A DNA stretch of 60,000 bases from assembly GCF_963678635.1 (NCBI RefSeq), contig NC_087070.1, positions 11,754,539 through 11,814,538 on the forward strand, given 5' to 3'. Positions 40,286 to 50,690 of the stretch are shown here, piece after piece. A program made the translations under genes and the position numbers. This stretch comes from Symsagittifera roscoffensis. Lineage: Eukaryota; Xenacoelomorpha; Acoela; Convolutidae. Positions within the stretch are counted from its first letter, which is position 1. Each line of letters starts with the position of its first letter. Under the pieces are notes generated by a model. It did no database searches. It was not told where the DNA came from and saw only the letters and a program-made list of their open reading frames with translations.

Positions 40286-41033
40286 TACTCCCCGGACAAG
40301 TCTCCATCAATGTCCCTATTGATCGCATAACACCGGGTTATCGTCAAGTAGTTATCCAGTTTTCTGTAATCAATCTTACAAATCGCATAAGAAAATGAAA
40401 TTTATCTACCCCACCTCAACTCACTACGTGTTCACAAATGGCATCGTACTACATCTCACTGCCTTTCAACATTTTCACAAAATTTGCACCATGAGGAGTG
40501 TCCTAGATAAAATTTCTTTTCTGACTACTTACGTCGTCTTGTCATAAAACTTCTTTTCGCTCTTTGTGATTAAAAAGTGGGACGTGGCACGGCCACGCAC
40601 CCGTTAAAATTAACTTAACATTACTCACCAAGTATAATCAGTCATTTATGCGGTCCTTTCAATATTAAAACTAAGAAACTCTGTGGCTAGGAAAGTTCTT
40701 GAGTTACCCACCCTTCTCGAGCGAGTTTACTCAAACTTACCATGTCGCCACACAGTGAATTGTGTCTTACACAGGTTAAAAACTTCAGTCGTGAATAAAT
40801 AGGTAAATATACTCACCTAGGTTCCTCATATACATACATAAATAGCCATAACTAAAATCAAGAACTTCAACAATTTTAACAATTGCAACAATTTTCAAAG
40901 TTTGGTCTGACCAAACTAGATCAAAACAAAAAGTTTAACAAGTTCAATAATCAAAACTTGGTTGATTGGTTCAAGTTTTAGCGCACAAATACAATCAAGT
41001 TTTCTCTCCTTCTCTCATCTTCTTTGGTCATCT
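40286..41033 (-). other. 3' region of element 2
   Basis: About 750 non-coding bases between the end of ORF2 and the LTR, comparable to 38316-38921 of element 1. It starts on the LTR side with the TGTCCGGGGAGTA tract (about 40286-40298, minus strand). No coding frame is convincing. Confidence 0.7.
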
Positions 41034-42536
41034 TCATTCCATCACTTCTCCATCCTGATCTTCGCTGTCTTCCAACACTTTCTCCAGCATGTCCATGGAG
41101 TTGCGGGCCGTGCCCCAACTCTCCTGTTCCAACAGCCTCAGTTTGCAGCAAGGTAGCAAGTCCACATTCACCTTCTGCTCCCGGTTCCTGCAAAAGCTGT
41201 TGTGAAGACATAGGCTCACGTTTCGTTCTAGGTCAGCTCTTAAGACCTCTTTCTTCTCATCTTCAGTAACACAAGGCGTTCCAGCTACCCGCTTCACCGC
41301 TGTGGTGACCGCGTTTCTGTGCGTCAAGAATGCTCTCTTATAGGCTCCTGGTCCTATATCTAGCTGGAAAGATTGATAGGCTTCCGTGTTCCTTGACATG
41401 TGACGCTTCGCGCGTTCATACATCCATGATGTCATCACTGCACGGAACCAAGGCATCAATCTTTGCCTCGACCATATTCTTTCAATGGCTTTAGGTATCC
41501 TCAGAACCTTGCAGGTGGTTCTGAAAAGATCCAATTCACGACTCATTTTTACGTTGCTCAGCTGTTCAGGAGTCGGCACGGCCGTCTCCTGCTGACTTGT
41601 GTCCGCGTTAGCCTCCAGCCATCTCACTGCTAGCATGGCGCTAAACACCACGATTGACACCTGTTGATTCTGATCGGGCAACCCCGTGGAGTACAACTCC
41701 TCCACGTCCCATACTAGCATTAGATTCCCGCGTTTGGGGTACCACAACGTCTGCGCCAAGCAGTGGCAAGGATACTCCCCATGGGTTCTCACTATGTTCC
41801 TTCGGGTCCGATACCCTGAGGCTCCCAGCAACGGTTCCACCTCCATCAGAATTCTGTGTAAGTTGTCTTTTTCTTCTATTGTGGGGAATTCAGTGGGTAA
41901 GGCTCCACTCGCTTTCTGTTTCTGGAACTCACTCACATTGCCTTCACTCAATCTCAGAAACTCTTCACCCACAACGTCTTGCAACTCGCTTTCGGATCTC
42001 TTCGGGACTGCCCGAAAGATCTTTGCCAACAAGTCATATGACCTTTCCGACATTCTGGCCAACCTCACGCACTTTGGCACAGAGAAAAGTTGGTCAACCA
42101 ACACTTGTTGCGTCCTCGCATCCATTACTACCATGTGCGTAGGATACTTGCTATTACAGTATGGTGCGGAGCTTGAACCCACCATATATTTTGAACCAGT
42201 AGGTCTGTGATAGGCTTCACTATCCTTCAGATTCATTTCATTTTCTAGAGCTTCTCGCCAGCCCCCAATCTTCTGCTCTGTCTGTAACGCTCCAGGGAAT
42301 ATCTCCACGCTGAGGGACGTCACTAGCTCATGGGCACGCTCTAGGCGCTCAAGCGATTCTATCGAACTCGTCATGCTACAAAATCCCAAGGCTGTGATCA
42401 AGTTTACGTCTGTCACCCCATGGCAGTCTGCGACCAACTCCATGGCACTCTGACTGACTTGCTTAATCTTCCGTACAATCGTGCCAGTTGTCGATGCTGC
42501 TCGCTCAGCGTAATCAGGCAGTGTCCCAAGTTGCAA
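41034..42536 (-). CDS. C-terminal part of the ORF2 region of element 2 (500-aa open frame)
   Basis: A 500-codon open frame homologous to 36786-38315 of element 1, without that copy's TGA codons. Shared landmarks include ADCHGVTDVNLITALGF, FSVPKCVRLARMS, YPCHCLAQTLWYPKRGN and a cysteine-rich NSFCRNRE...LLPCCK end. I recognise no domain; the conserved Cys/His pairs could bind metal. In the element it probably continues the upstream frame (ending near 42413), because a one-base deletion relative to element 1 separates them at about 42480-42500. The apparent start in the other frame is therefore probably not a true start. Confidence 0.7.
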   Translation of the reverse strand: MQLGTLPDYAERAASTTGTIVRKIKQVSQSAMELVADCHGVTDVNLITALGFCSMTSSIESLERLERAHELVTSLSVEIFPGALQTEQKIGGWREALENEMNLKDSEAYHRPTGSKYMVGSSSAPYCNSKYPTHMVVMDARTQQVLVDQLFSVPKCVRLARMSERSYDLLAKIFRAVPKRSESELQDVVGEEFLRLSEGNVSEFQKQKASGALPTEFPTIEEKDNLHRILMEVEPLLGASGYRTRRNIVRTHGEYPCHCLAQTLWYPKRGNLMLVWDVEELYSTGLPDQNQQVSIVVFSAMLAVRWLEANADTSQQETAVPTPEQLSNVKMSRELDLFRTTCKVLRIPKAIERIWSRQRLMPWFRAVMTSWMYERAKRHMSRNTEAYQSFQLDIGPGAYKRAFLTHRNAVTTAVKRVAGTPCVTEDEKKEVLRADLERNVSLCLHNSFCRNREQKVNVDLLPCCKLRLLEQESWGTARNSMDMLEKVLEDSEDQDGEVME

Positions 42537-44177
42537 ACATGCCCTTCCATCCTACTTTGTTGAGCCAAGCATGTGCCTTGCTTCAACCAATCGCTCGATG
42601 GACTTTCCTCAGGCAGCTCCGTGGATGGATTGCTCTTCCGCTTCGTCGACTTCATGGCCAGCAGATGGTGTATCACGGCCAGATCATGTAAACTCGCGTC
42701 ATCATCTAGGTCTAACGTGATATCCGCCGTCATGTCCCAGATTAAACCGGCATTAGGATGAGGGCACCAAGAAGGCTTCATGAGTTCCCACATCGTCACT
42801 AGACTGGTTTTCACGGGACCGTCCCAAGAACCACAATCAAAACTCACTTGCCCCTTTAGCTCGGGAACCGAGGGTTCGACCACTCGTTCTTCCAAAATAA
42901 TTCCCAGCTTGGGTTGTTCCACCATCAGCATCCCAGTTTCTTTAATACGTTCGACCCAGAAATTGAGTACTATGACTTGCTCATAGTCGAAGTACGCTTC
43001 CCTGGCTTCTTCATTCACGAAGGGATTATACGCCATCCCCGGTATGCCAGACACATATTGGAACGACTTCAGTTTCCCTAGTGTTGCAAACTCTTTTTGT
43101 CCTCTGACCGCTTCAATCAACTCTCGGCTCACTTTCAATTCGTTGTTGGAATATCTTCTCACCTCTTCCAACTTGCGATAGCTTTCCATATCACTCGACT
43201 CCTTGCTTGGCACAGTCAATGGCATGTCCTGATATAGTTCCAGGAGTGCCCTAAGGAAGTTCCTTTCACAATCAACTCCCTTTTGCCGAATAATCCTTAT
43301 GCATTCTCCCAAAACAGGAGTGGGGATACGATCCACCACGAACCTGACAAAGCAAAGGGCATCCTTACGCTTAGCCCATGCTATCGCAGAATCGTCTTTC
43401 GAAATCAACGCTCGCAGAGCTTCCATCAACTCCAGTTCCTGTTCCCGTGATTTCGAATCATTACTGGCTTCATACTCCGCTCTCTTGATGCCCATCAAGC
43501 ACCAAGCCAACCGTACTTGCAGATCAGTTCTCACGCAAGGATGAGCCAGGTATGCCGCCACCGTAGCAGGTGCATGCATCGCCTCGTCGAAGTATCTCTG
43601 GAGGGCCGCCCTCCAGGAGATTTCTAGCAATTTTTCCAATCCGACTTCATTCGCTTCGGAGGACATTACCGTTCCGTATTCTTTTCGATTCAAGTTCGAA
43701 TTCTCCGTGAGCTCTTTCAGATATTCCTGCATGACTCGCTTCTCGCTCCAAGCCATCAGGTGCCCTCTCGCGGAGTTCCTCGCTTTCAACAAACATCTCC
43801 ACATAACCCCCTGCCGGATCTCCCATGTGGACCGATTCCGGCACAGTTATTCGACTGTACTCGACCACGTCGAGTTGTCCTTCCAGTTTCAACTTGGCCA
43901 TGTTGATTCGCGAGGGTCTATAATCTTCAAGTCCTCCAGATCCACATTGACTGATGATTTCCATTTCTAACTTAGTGTCTGCCAGGGTTCGCGCCGTCTT
44001 CTTCGACCTCGTGGCGGTTATGGCCAGACCTGCCAAGAGCATAGGGGGTATCAGGTTTTCTTTTTCTCCCCCGACTGGTGTCGCACCATCTCCTTGCCCG
44101 CTCTCGCCTGAATGACCCGCACTAATCAGAGAGGTCACCACTGTCTTGGCTTTTGACTTCACCACCCTCTGGTTCAC
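42413..44177 (-). pseudogene. ORF2-region middle part, duplicated copy A, frameshifted
   Basis: The downstream duplicate of 46721-48481. A four-base insertion (at about 43790, AACAAACATC against AACATC) splits the frame into 43647-44177 and 42413-43804. The rest is almost identical to copy B. Helical, charged sequence; no domain recognised. Confidence 0.8.
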
Positions 44178-44219
44178 GACTCGACTCCCTGACTTTCCTT
44201 TCAGTCTCTTCAGCCCTTT

Positions 44220-46367
44220 TTAGGCTCGTCTAAAAAGCAATTTCTTTGTGCCCTGCTGATCCTCGGCACTGTCTTCTGTAACTGACTCGGTCAGAACATC
44301 CGACTCCATGGAGTTCACTATTTTCTCCAGGACCTCACGCATGATGGGTTGATTCAATCCCACCTTCATTATGGGCTGTGTCCCATATAGTCGTATCACG
44401 TCCCATGATTTTTCCATGAAGTTCACTCGGCTCCAGGTTGCTCCTGTCTTGCCTTCCAGTTCCATCTGATATCTTTCCCATTCCTCTTCTGGTAACGTAC
44501 TGAGGAATGATATCTTCATTGACTCCTCGATTTTCCTCCTCCTCGGTGATTCATGAAGCAGTCTCTGCGGATCCTTGCTTCGGCACTCTCTAGCCTGGCT
44601 TATTGGGTCCATCGGAGATAGATCGGCCGACGCCTCCTTTGTAGGGGACATGAAAGACGATGGCGTCATTAGCAGTAGACTCCCATCGACCTCCCCATCG
44701 TCGTCTTCACTAAACCGGTATTCTAGCAGGTCTCTCTCTAACGCACCCAGATCTGTCTCACCCGGTTTTTCCGTCTTTCCCTCGGTATCGTTGTCGTCAT
44801 GATCCATCAATTCATCATCACCTGCATCAGGTTTTGGCCTGGGTCCTGAAGGTCCTTGTCTTGAGTCTATGCCCGAGTCCGGCCGAGCCGGTACGGTCAT
44901 GTCTCCTGCATGATAAAACAACTCATCATTCACCAGGAGTTCTACAGATTCCTCGCCATGTGGTGCTAGGTCCTCTATCGTTATATATGAGCCCCCTCTG
45001 CTCTCCTTTGCCACTTCCATCATCACTACCTTCACTTCTCCTGACCACTTCAGTCTTGATAAGTCATCCGTGGGAGAATACACTTCGTTCCACATTTCGG
45101 CCGAGACCTCTGGTCTCCTGGAAGGTAGTGCCTTGATCTTCTTCCTACTCCAAGCATCAGGAAACGAGAAGTCGAATGTGTGCGCGGCTGCCACATTCCA
45201 GCCGATGAAGCGCGGCTCCATCCCTTCACTCCACTTCAACATTCTCTTTTCTGCATGACGAGCTGCTCCGATGCGAGGGGCAATGATGGGAGATGTGACT
45301 CCCAACAACATCCTCCTTATCGGTGGATATCGAGGGCATTGGTCCGGCAGCGGCCTGGACCCAGGAAGCCATGTTTGCTGATTCTCTTTCGCGTGTGTGT
45401 AGGCTCCTGGCAATTGAGGTACTCTCACAGCCTCTCCGGTATCTTTCACCACTGGTCTCAAATTCCAAAGTTTTGGGTTAAACTGGATGTGGGACAGATC
45501 CTCACGGCCCATTCGGCACTTGAAGTGGTTGTTGAAGTCCATCAACACCCAGCCTGGCTCTGCTATTCTTCCGAACAGCCTATCGTCGCTAGCCAGCCTT
45601 CTCAGTTCACTCTGCTCTACCCAATTCAGCACGGAACAATCCACGACTGAGACCAGGTTGACATACAACACCGAATTCCTGTATGCCTTCACTTGTATGT
45701 CCGGGAACGCGAAAGTTATCACCGGTCCATACACCACTGTGACGAATTCCCGCAATCCGTGGACCAGAGCCAACGGATCGATCCGCATCATGACAGCCAA
45801 GTCTGTTAGTAAGGGCATGCCGCAATATTGCTTACATTCGCCTGCGTTCGTCGCCACCTTGTCTTCTCCCGTGACGCTTCTGTTCTGTTGCAAGAGGTAT
45901 TGAAGCAGGAGAGTCCTCCAATCCTTCATCTTCCTGAGCGAGGCGGTTTCCAACTGCGCATTGAACTCGCGACTTGTTCCCAGGAGTTGTTCAGGGTAAC
46001 GCAACAGCACAAGCAAGTCACCCAGTCGACCGTAGGTCATGGCAATCAGAGTCAGGAGTCCATCCGATCTCAAATCTGCCAACGCTTGGGTAAAGAGGTT
46101 TGCCGGTCCTTTCACAAAGTTTTCATGACCCAATGTCACGTATAAGGCTAGCACCAGGCCAATCGACAACTTCCTGATGTTCTTGACGAAACTCGCGATC
46201 AGGTTCCTAGATGCCTTCGGATAGCACGTCGATAGGAAAGATGGCGTCCATCCCACTCCCATTCCACCCAAGATAGCATCTGATCGTTCATACTGTGCCT
46301 TAGTGGCCAGCACGTCAGCTTGGAACTTGTCCAGCGACATCGTGTTAACGTCCTGCATCAGTTTCAA
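44220..46367 (-). pseudogene. ORF2-region, N-truncated duplicate of the 1,001-aa frame (copy A)
   Basis: 715 codons, nearly identical to the C-terminal part of the frame at 48524-51529. The duplication removed the N-terminal part that holds the degenerate SGNH-like unit. It begins at KLMQDVNTMSL and ends at the same TAA as copy B. It would need a new start and promoter to be made. Confidence 0.8.
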
Positions 46368-46372
46368 GATCT

Positions 46373-46410
46373 TGCCTCCAGCTAACTCCTCCAGCTAACT
46401 CCTCCAGCTA
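46373..46410. repeat. 13-bp triple repeat at the duplication junction
   Basis: CTCCAGCTAACTC-type units repeat three times where copy A meets copy B. One unit exists at the end of copy B (about 50680-50693). Junctions of this kind fit microhomology-driven or template-switching duplication. Confidence 0.85.
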
Positions 46411-46844
46411 ACTTGTTGCGTCCTCGCATCCATTACTACCATGTGCGTAGGATACTTGCTATTACAGTATGGTGCGGAGCTTGAACCCACCATATATTTT
46501 GAACCAGTAGGTCTGTGATAGGCTTCACTATCCTTCAGATTCATTTCATTTTCTAGAGCTTCTCGCCAGCCCCCAATCTTCTGCTCTGTCTGTAACGCTC
46601 CAGGGAATATCTCCACGCTGAGGGACGTCACTAGCTCATGGGCACGCTCTAGGCGCTCAAGCGATTCTATCGAACTCGTCATGCTACAAAATCCCAAGGC
46701 TGTGATCAAGTTTACGTCTGTCACCCCATGGCAGTCTGCGACCAACTCCATGGCACTCTGACTGACTTGCTTAATCTTCCGTACAATCGTGCCAGTTGTC
46801 GATGCTGCTCGCTCAGCGTAATCAGGCAGTGTCCCAAGTTGCAA
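46395..46844 (-). pseudogene. Truncated N-part of the 500-aa frame at the duplication junction
   Basis: Identical in sequence to the start of 41034-42536 but cut by the duplication junction after about 145 codons (ends ...ARTQQV). It shows that the duplication ended inside this frame. Confidence 0.8.
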
Positions 46845-49800
46845 ACATGCCCTTCCATCCTACTTTGTTGAGCCAAGCATGTGCCTTGCTTCAACCAATC
46901 GCTCGATGGACTTTCCTCAGGCAGCTCCGTGGATGGATTGCTCTTCCGCTTCGTCGACTTCATGGCCAGCAGATGGTGTATCACGGCCAGATCATGTAAA
47001 CTCGCGTCATCATCTAGGTCTAACGTGATATCCGCCGTCATGTCCCAGATTAAACCGGCATTAGGATGAGGGCACCAAGAAGGCTTCATGAGTTCCCACA
47101 TCGTCACTAGACTGGTTTTCACGGGACCGTCCCAAGAACCACAATCAAAACTCACTTGCCCCTTTAGCTCGGGAACCGAGGGTTCGACCACTCGTTCTTC
47201 CAAAATAATTCCCAGCTTGGGTTGTTCCACCATCAGCATCCCAGTTTCTTTAATACGTTCGACCCAGAAATTGAGTACTATGACTTGCTCATAGTCGAAG
47301 TACGCTTCCCTGGCTTCTTCATTCACGAAGGGATTATACGCCATCCCCGGTATGCCAGACACATATTGGAACGACTTCAGTTTCCCTAGTGTTGCAAACT
47401 CTTTTTGTCCTCTGACCGCTTCAATCAACTCTCGGCTCACTTTCAATTCTTTGTTGGAATATCTTCTCACCTCTTCCAACTTGCGATAGCTTTCCATATC
47501 ACTCGACTCCTTGCTTGGCACAGTCAATGGCATGTCCTGATATAGTTCCAGGAGTGCCCTAAGGAAGTTCCTTTCACAATCAACTCCCTTTTGCCGAATA
47601 ATCTTTATGCATTCTCCCAAAACAGGAGTGGGGATACGATCCACCACGAACCTGACAAAGCAAAGGGCATCCTTACGCTTAGCCCATGCTATCGCAGAAT
47701 CGTCTTTCGAAATCAACGCTCGCAGAGCTTCCATCAACTCCAGTTCCTGTTCCCGTGATTTCGAATCATTACTGGCTTCATACTCCGCTCTCTTGATGCC
47801 CATCAAGCACCAAGCCAACCGTACTTGCAGATCAGTTCTCACGCAAGGATGAGCCAGGTATGCCGCCACCGTAGCAGGTGCATGCATCGCCTCGTCGAAG
47901 TATCTCTGGAGGGCCGCCCTCCAGGAGATTTCTAGCAATTTTTCCAATCCGACTTCATTCGCTTCAGAGGACATTACCGTTCCGTATTCTTTTCGATTCA
48001 AGTTCGAATTCTCCGTGAGCTCTTTCAGATATTCCTGCATGACTCGCTTCTCGCTCCAAGCCATCAGGTGCCCTCTCGCGGAGTTCCTCGCTTTCAACAT
48101 CTCCACATAACCCCCTGCCGGATCTCCCATGTGGACCGATTCCGGCACAGTTATTCGACTGTACTCGACCACGTCGAGTTGTCCTTCCAGTTTCAACTTG
48201 GCCATGTTGATTCGCGAGGGTCTATAATCTTCAAGTCCTCCAGATCCACATTGACTGATGATTTCCATTTCTAACTTAGTGTCTGCCAGGGTTCGCGCCG
48301 TCTTCTTCGACCTCGTGGCGGTTATGGCCAGACCTGCCAAGAGCATAGGGGGTATCAGGTTTTCTTTTTCTCCCCCGACTGGTGTCGCACCATCTCCTTG
48401 CCCGCTCTCGCCTGAATGACCCGCACTAATCAGAGAGGTCACCACTGTCTTGGCTTTTGACTTCACCACCCTCTGGTTCACGACTCGACTCCCTGACTTT
48501 CCTTTCAGTCTCTTCAGCCCTTTTTAGGCTCGTCTAAAAAGCAATTTCTTTGTGCCCTGCTGATCCTCGGCACTGTCTTCTGTAACTGACTCGGTCAGAA
48601 CATCCGACTCCATGGAGTTCACTATTTTCTCCAGGACCTCACGCATGATGGGTTGATTCAATCCCACCTTCATTATGGGCTGTGTCCCATATCGTCGTAT
48701 CACGTCCCATGATTTTTCCATGAAGTTCACTCGGCTCCAGGTTGCTCCTGTCTTGCCTTCCAGTTCCATCTGATATCTTTCCCATTCCTCTTCTGGTAAC
48801 GTACTGAGGAATGATATCTTCATTGACTCCTCGATTTTCCTCCTCCTCGGTGATTCATGAAGCAGTCTCTGCGGATCCTTGCTTCGGCACTCTCTAGCCT
48901 GGCTTATTGGGTCCATCGGAGATAGATCGGCCGACGCCTCCTTTGTAGGGGACATGAAAGACGATGGCGTCATTAGCAGTAGACTCCCATCGACCTCCCC
49001 ATCGTCGTCTTCACTAAACCGGTATTCTAGCAGGTCTCTCTCTAACGCACCCAGATCTGTCTCACCCGGTTTTTCCGTCTTTCCCTCGGTATCGTTGTCG
49101 TCATGATCCATCAATTCATCATCACCTGCATCAGGTTTTGGCCTGGGTCCTGAAGGTCCTTGTCGTGAGTCTATGCCCGAGTCCGGCCGAGCCGGTACGG
49201 TCATGTCTCCTGCATGATAAAACAACTCATCATTCACCAGGAATTCTACAGATTCCTCGCCATGTGGTGCTAGGTCCTCTATCGTTATATATGAGCCCCC
49301 TCTGCTCTCCTTTGCCACTTCCATCATCACTACCTTCACTTCTCCTGACCACTTCAGTCTTGATAAGTCATCCGTGGGAGAATACACTTCGTTCCACATT
49401 TCGGGCGAGACCTCTGGTCTCCTGGAAGGTAGTGCCTTGATCTTCTTCCTACTCCAAGCATCAGGAAACGAGAAGTCGAATGTGTGCGCGGCTGCCACAT
49501 TCCAGCCGATGAAGCGCGGCTCCATCCCTTCACTCCACTTCAACATTCTCTTTTCTGCATGACGAGCTGCTCCGATGCGAGGGGCAATGATGGGAGATGT
49601 GACTCCCAACAACATCCTCCTTATCGGTGGATATCGAGGGCATTGGTCCGGCAGCGGCCTGGACCCAGGAAGCCATGTTTGCTGATTCTCTTTCGCGTGT
49701 GTGTAGGCTCCTGGCAATTGAGGTACTCTCACAGCCTCTCCGGTATCTTTCACCACTGGTCTCAAATTCCAAAGTTTTGGGTTAAACTGGATGTGGGACA

Positions 49801-50690
49801 GATCCTCACGGCCCATTCGGCACTTGAAGTGGTTGTTGAAGTCCATCAACACCCAGCCTGGCTCTGCTATTCTTCCGAACAGCCTATCGTCGCTAGCCAG
49901 CCTTCTCAGTTCACTCTGCTCTACCCAATTCAGCACGGAACAATCCACGACTGAGACCAGGTTGACATACAACACCGAATTCCTGTATGCCTTCACTTGT
50001 ATGTCCGGGAACGCGAAAGTTATCACCGGTCCATACACCACGGTGACGAATTCCCGCAATCCGTGGACCAGAGCCAACGGATCGATCCGCATCATGACAA
50101 CCAAGTCTGTTAGTAAGGGCATGCCGCAATATTGCTTACATTCGCCTGCGTTCGTCGCCACCTTGTCTTCTCCCGTGACGCTTCTGTTCTGTTGCAAGAG
50201 GTATTGAAGCAGGAGAGTCCTCCAATCCTTCATCTTCCTGAGCGAGGCGGTTTCCAACTGCGCATTGAACTCGCGACTTGTTCCCAGGAGTTGTTCAGGG
50301 TAACGCAACAGCACAAGCAAGTCACCCAGTCGACCGTAGGTCATGGCAATCAGAGTCAGGAGTCCATCCGATCTCAAATCTGCCAACGCTTGGGTAAAGA
50401 GGTTTGCCGGTCCTTTCACAAAGTTTTCATGACCCAATGTCACGTATAAGGCTAGCACCAGGCCAATCGACAACTTCCTGATGTTCTTGACGAAACTCGC
50501 GATCAGGTTCCTAGATGCCTTCGGATAGCACGTCGATAGGAAAGATGGCGTCCATCCCACTCCCATTCCACCCAAGATAGCATCTGATCGTTCATACTGT
50601 GCCTTAGTGGCCAGCACGTCAGCTTGGAACTTGTCCAGCGACATCGTGTTAACGTCCTGCATCAGTTTCAACATCTTGCCTCCAGCTAAC
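46411..50690 (-). repeat. 4.3-kb tandem duplication, copy B
   Basis: The upstream copy in the sense of the element, continuous with the rest of ORF2 at 50690. It carries the intact 586-codon frame that copy A lost to a four-base insertion. Confidence 0.93.
46721..48481 (-). CDS. ORF2-region middle part, copy B (586-aa open frame)
   Basis: Continues the frame of the 1,001-codon segment after an in-frame TAA (48524-48526). There is no ATG at its apparent start, which opens with GTG, so it is either a continuation of ORF2 past a mutated codon or a separate ORF3 beginning at an internal ATG. The sequence is helix-rich (LEKLLEISWRAALQRYF; RALLELYQDMPL) with an acidic patch (DLDDDAS). No family recognised. 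Element 1 has lost nearly all of it. The open frame ends where a one-base shift moves the homology to the next frame. Confidence 0.65.
   Translation of the reverse strand: MNQRVVKSKAKTVVTSLISAGHSGESGQGDGATPVGGEKENLIPPMLLAGLAITATRSKKTARTLADTKLEMEIISQCGSGGLEDYRPSRINMAKLKLEGQLDVVEYSRITVPESVHMGDPAGGYVEMLKARNSARGHLMAWSEKRVMQEYLKELTENSNLNRKEYGTVMSSEANEVGLEKLLEISWRAALQRYFDEAMHAPATVAAYLAHPCVRTDLQVRLAWCLMGIKRAEYEASNDSKSREQELELMEALRALISKDDSAIAWAKRKDALCFVRFVVDRIPTPVLGECIKIIRQKGVDCERNFLRALLELYQDMPLTVPSKESSDMESYRKLEEVRRYSNKELKVSRELIEAVRGQKEFATLGKLKSFQYVSGIPGMAYNPFVNEEAREAYFDYEQVIVLNFWVERIKETGMLMVEQPKLGIILEERVVEPSVPELKGQVSFDCGSWDGPVKTSLVTMWELMKPSWCPHPNAGLIWDMTADITLDLDDDASLHDLAVIHHLLAMKSTKRKSNPSTELPEESPSSDWLKQGTCLAQQSRMEGHVCNLGHCLITLSEQHRQLARLYGRLSKSVRVPWSWSQTAMG

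Larger units (their letters stand above)
42103..46386 (-). repeat. 4.3-kb tandem duplication, copy A
   Basis: A direct duplicate of 46411-50690, with only scattered substitutions and the four-base insertion at about 43790. The copies are joined by three tandem copies of a 13-base unit (CTCCAGCTAACTC type) at about 46373-46410. Confidence 0.93.

Noticed and set aside
41654-42210. Plus-strand frames of 160-175 codons over the ORF2 region
   Set aside because: Antisense shadows of the minus-strand ORF2 frames; no independent codon pattern or family.
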